Shown here: piece by piece, positions 63,168 through 64,000 of the stretch
Position numbering within the stretch: the first letter of the stretch is position 1
How the letters are laid out: every line of letters starts with the position of its first letter
Assembly: GCF_012295525.1 (NCBI RefSeq)
Contig: NZ_CP051167.1
Location: forward strand, 806,001 to 870,000
DNA from: Oxynema aestuarii AP17
GTDB taxonomy: Bacteria; Cyanobacteriota; Cyanobacteriia; Cyanobacteriales; Laspinemataceae
Direction: 5' to 3'
DNA length: 64,000 bases
Notes under the pieces: model-generated
Seen by the model: only the letters and a program-made list of their open reading frames with translations
Told to the model about the DNA's origin: nothing
Database searches by the model: none
Position numbers and translations under genes: made by a program

Positions 63168-64000
63168 ATGACACAGATAGATCCCGAAACCCAAGAGACC
63201 GACTCCACCGCCGACCCCTTCGCCGCATTGGCTGTCCCCCTTCCCCTCGATCCCAACGAATTGCTGGGACGCTACGCCCAAGGCGATCGCCACTTCCCCA
63301 AAGCCAACCTCAGTGGCGTTCACTTGAGTGGGGTCAACCTGACCCGCGCCGAGTTGGGCGATGCTCGTTTCAGCGAGGCGAACCTCAGCGCCGCCTACTT
63401 GCGCGGGGCCGACCTGCGCGGGGCCGACTTCAAAGGAGCGGATTTGCGCGGGGCTTATTTGCGCGGGGCCGACTTGCGCGGGGCCGATTTGCGCTGGGCC
63501 GATCTCGGCGGGACGGAAATCGCCGAAGCGCTTTATGACGTGCAGACCCGATTTCCCAAGGATTTCGATCCGCAACCGAGGCGGGCTTACGCGATCGCCG
63601 CGCGCGCGAACTTGCGCGATGCCTATTTGGCGGGGGCGGACTTGCGCTGGACGAAATTAACTGAAACGGAGTTAAACGGCGCTTATTTGGTGCGCGCCGA
63701 CCTGCGCGGGGCCGATTTGAGTGCTAGCGACCTGGAGGACGCCGAGTTGAGTGCGGCGTTGGTCGATGCCGAAACTCAGTTTCCCGAAGGGTTCGACGCG
63801 ATCGCCGCCGGAGTTTACCTGCTCGGTCCCGAGGTGCGCTTGCTCGGCGCCCGACTGCAGCGCGCCCGACTGGCGGGGGTGGATCTGACTCGGGCGGACT
63901 TACGCGGGGCGGATTTGCGCCATGCGGATTTGCGGCGCGCCCAATTGCGCGGGGCGAGGTTGAAAGGGGCGATTCTCAAAGGCGCCCGGTTGTTGGGGGC
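63168..64000 (+). CDS. Pentapeptide-repeat protein, cut by the window end
   Basis: The frame opens at ATG 63168 and has no stop before the window end (over 270 codons). After a 45-residue head with LDPNELLGRYAQGDRHF, pentapeptide repeats dominate (YLRGADLRGADFKGADL, ADLRGADLRHADLRRAQL). Two spacer insertions of the type DVQTRFPKDFDP and DAETQFPEGFDA split the repeats into three blocks. It begins 15 nt after the beta-barrel gene, so the two are probably one transcript. Confidence 0.88.
   Translation, partial: MTQIDPETQETDSTADPFAALAVPLPLDPNELLGRYAQGDRHFPKANLSGVHLSGVNLTRAELGDARFSEANLSAAYLRGADLRGADFKGADLRGAYLRGADLRGADLRWADLGGTEIAEALYDVQTRFPKDFDPQPRRAYAIAARANLRDAYLAGADLRWTKLTETELNGAYLVRADLRGADLSASDLEDAELSAALVDAETQFPEGFDAIAAGVYLLGPEVRLLGARLQRARLAGVDLTRADLRGADLRHADLRRAQLRGARLKGAILKGARLLG

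Overview
The window is a cyanobacterial chromosome segment. The palindrome GCGATCGC (HIP1) and its core GCGATCG recur in nearly every gene and spacer. The gene content is also cyanobacterial: a plsX-fabH-fabD-plsC lipid operon, a cyAbrB regulator, a group 2 sigma factor, an rbp-rpsU pair, CHASE2 and multi-PAS hybrid kinases, pentapeptide-repeat proteins and a DUF4347 surface protein. The many short palindromic repeats and TnpB elements suggest a filamentous, Oscillatoriales-like genome, but the genus cannot be fixed from sequence reading alone.

Layout. 0.2-3.9 kb: fatty acid/phospholipid operon (plsX, fabH, fabD, plsC), convergent with a membrane-anchored YdcF/ElyC-type protein. 4.9-5.85 kb: a minus-strand tRNA-Arg(CCU) gene split in the anticodon loop by an 842-nt group I intron; the intron encodes a LAGLIDADG protein whose two catalytic acidic positions are replaced by His and Arg. 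6.1-19.2 kb: accessory stretch with a small conserved protein, two related tnpB-only IS200/IS605 elements (one broken by a palindromic repeat), a ParA-type ATPase, a cyAbrB regulator, a HerA-like ATPase, a group 2 sigma factor, and a PLD-family lipoprotein with an EF-hand loop and a ComEA-like HhH tail. 19.4-26.6 kb: a cysteine desulfurase, then divergent heme A biosynthesis (ctaA, ctaB) and cytochrome c oxidase (ctaC, ctaD, ctaE) genes.

27.5-47.5 kb: a surface-glycan region. It holds rfbF (CDP-glucose synthesis), an extended SDR, three zinc-ribbon sugar C-methyltransferase-type genes, a glycosyltransferase-like protein, a GT2 glycosyltransferase, an L-2-hydroxyglutarate oxidase-like gene and a VanZ/LamG membrane fusion. 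It is interrupted by an IS607-type element (serine recombinase plus TnpB), next to which sits an N-terminally truncated FG-GAP fragment, and by a 2047-residue DUF4347/cadherin-like/malectin-like surface protein carrying a 1.2-kb internal tandem duplication. 47.7-50 kb: a GST-like protein, a CDP-alcohol phosphatidyltransferase and a small exported protein preceded by a 12-bp tandem repeat. 50-58.6 kb: two large minus-strand hybrid histidine kinases. 59.5-64 kb: RRM protein and rpsU, then two pentapeptide-repeat genes (the second runs off the window) flanking a POTRA-less BamA/TamA-type beta-barrel protein.

The most unusual points are the intron-encoded LAGLIDADG protein with both active-site acids lost, two TnpB types with different RuvC active-site layouts in one window, a repeat family that has invaded a tnpB gene, a cyanobacteriochrome-like GAF domain without its chromophore cysteine, and the duplicated surface protein. 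I did not find a convincing new multi-gene defence or biosynthetic system.
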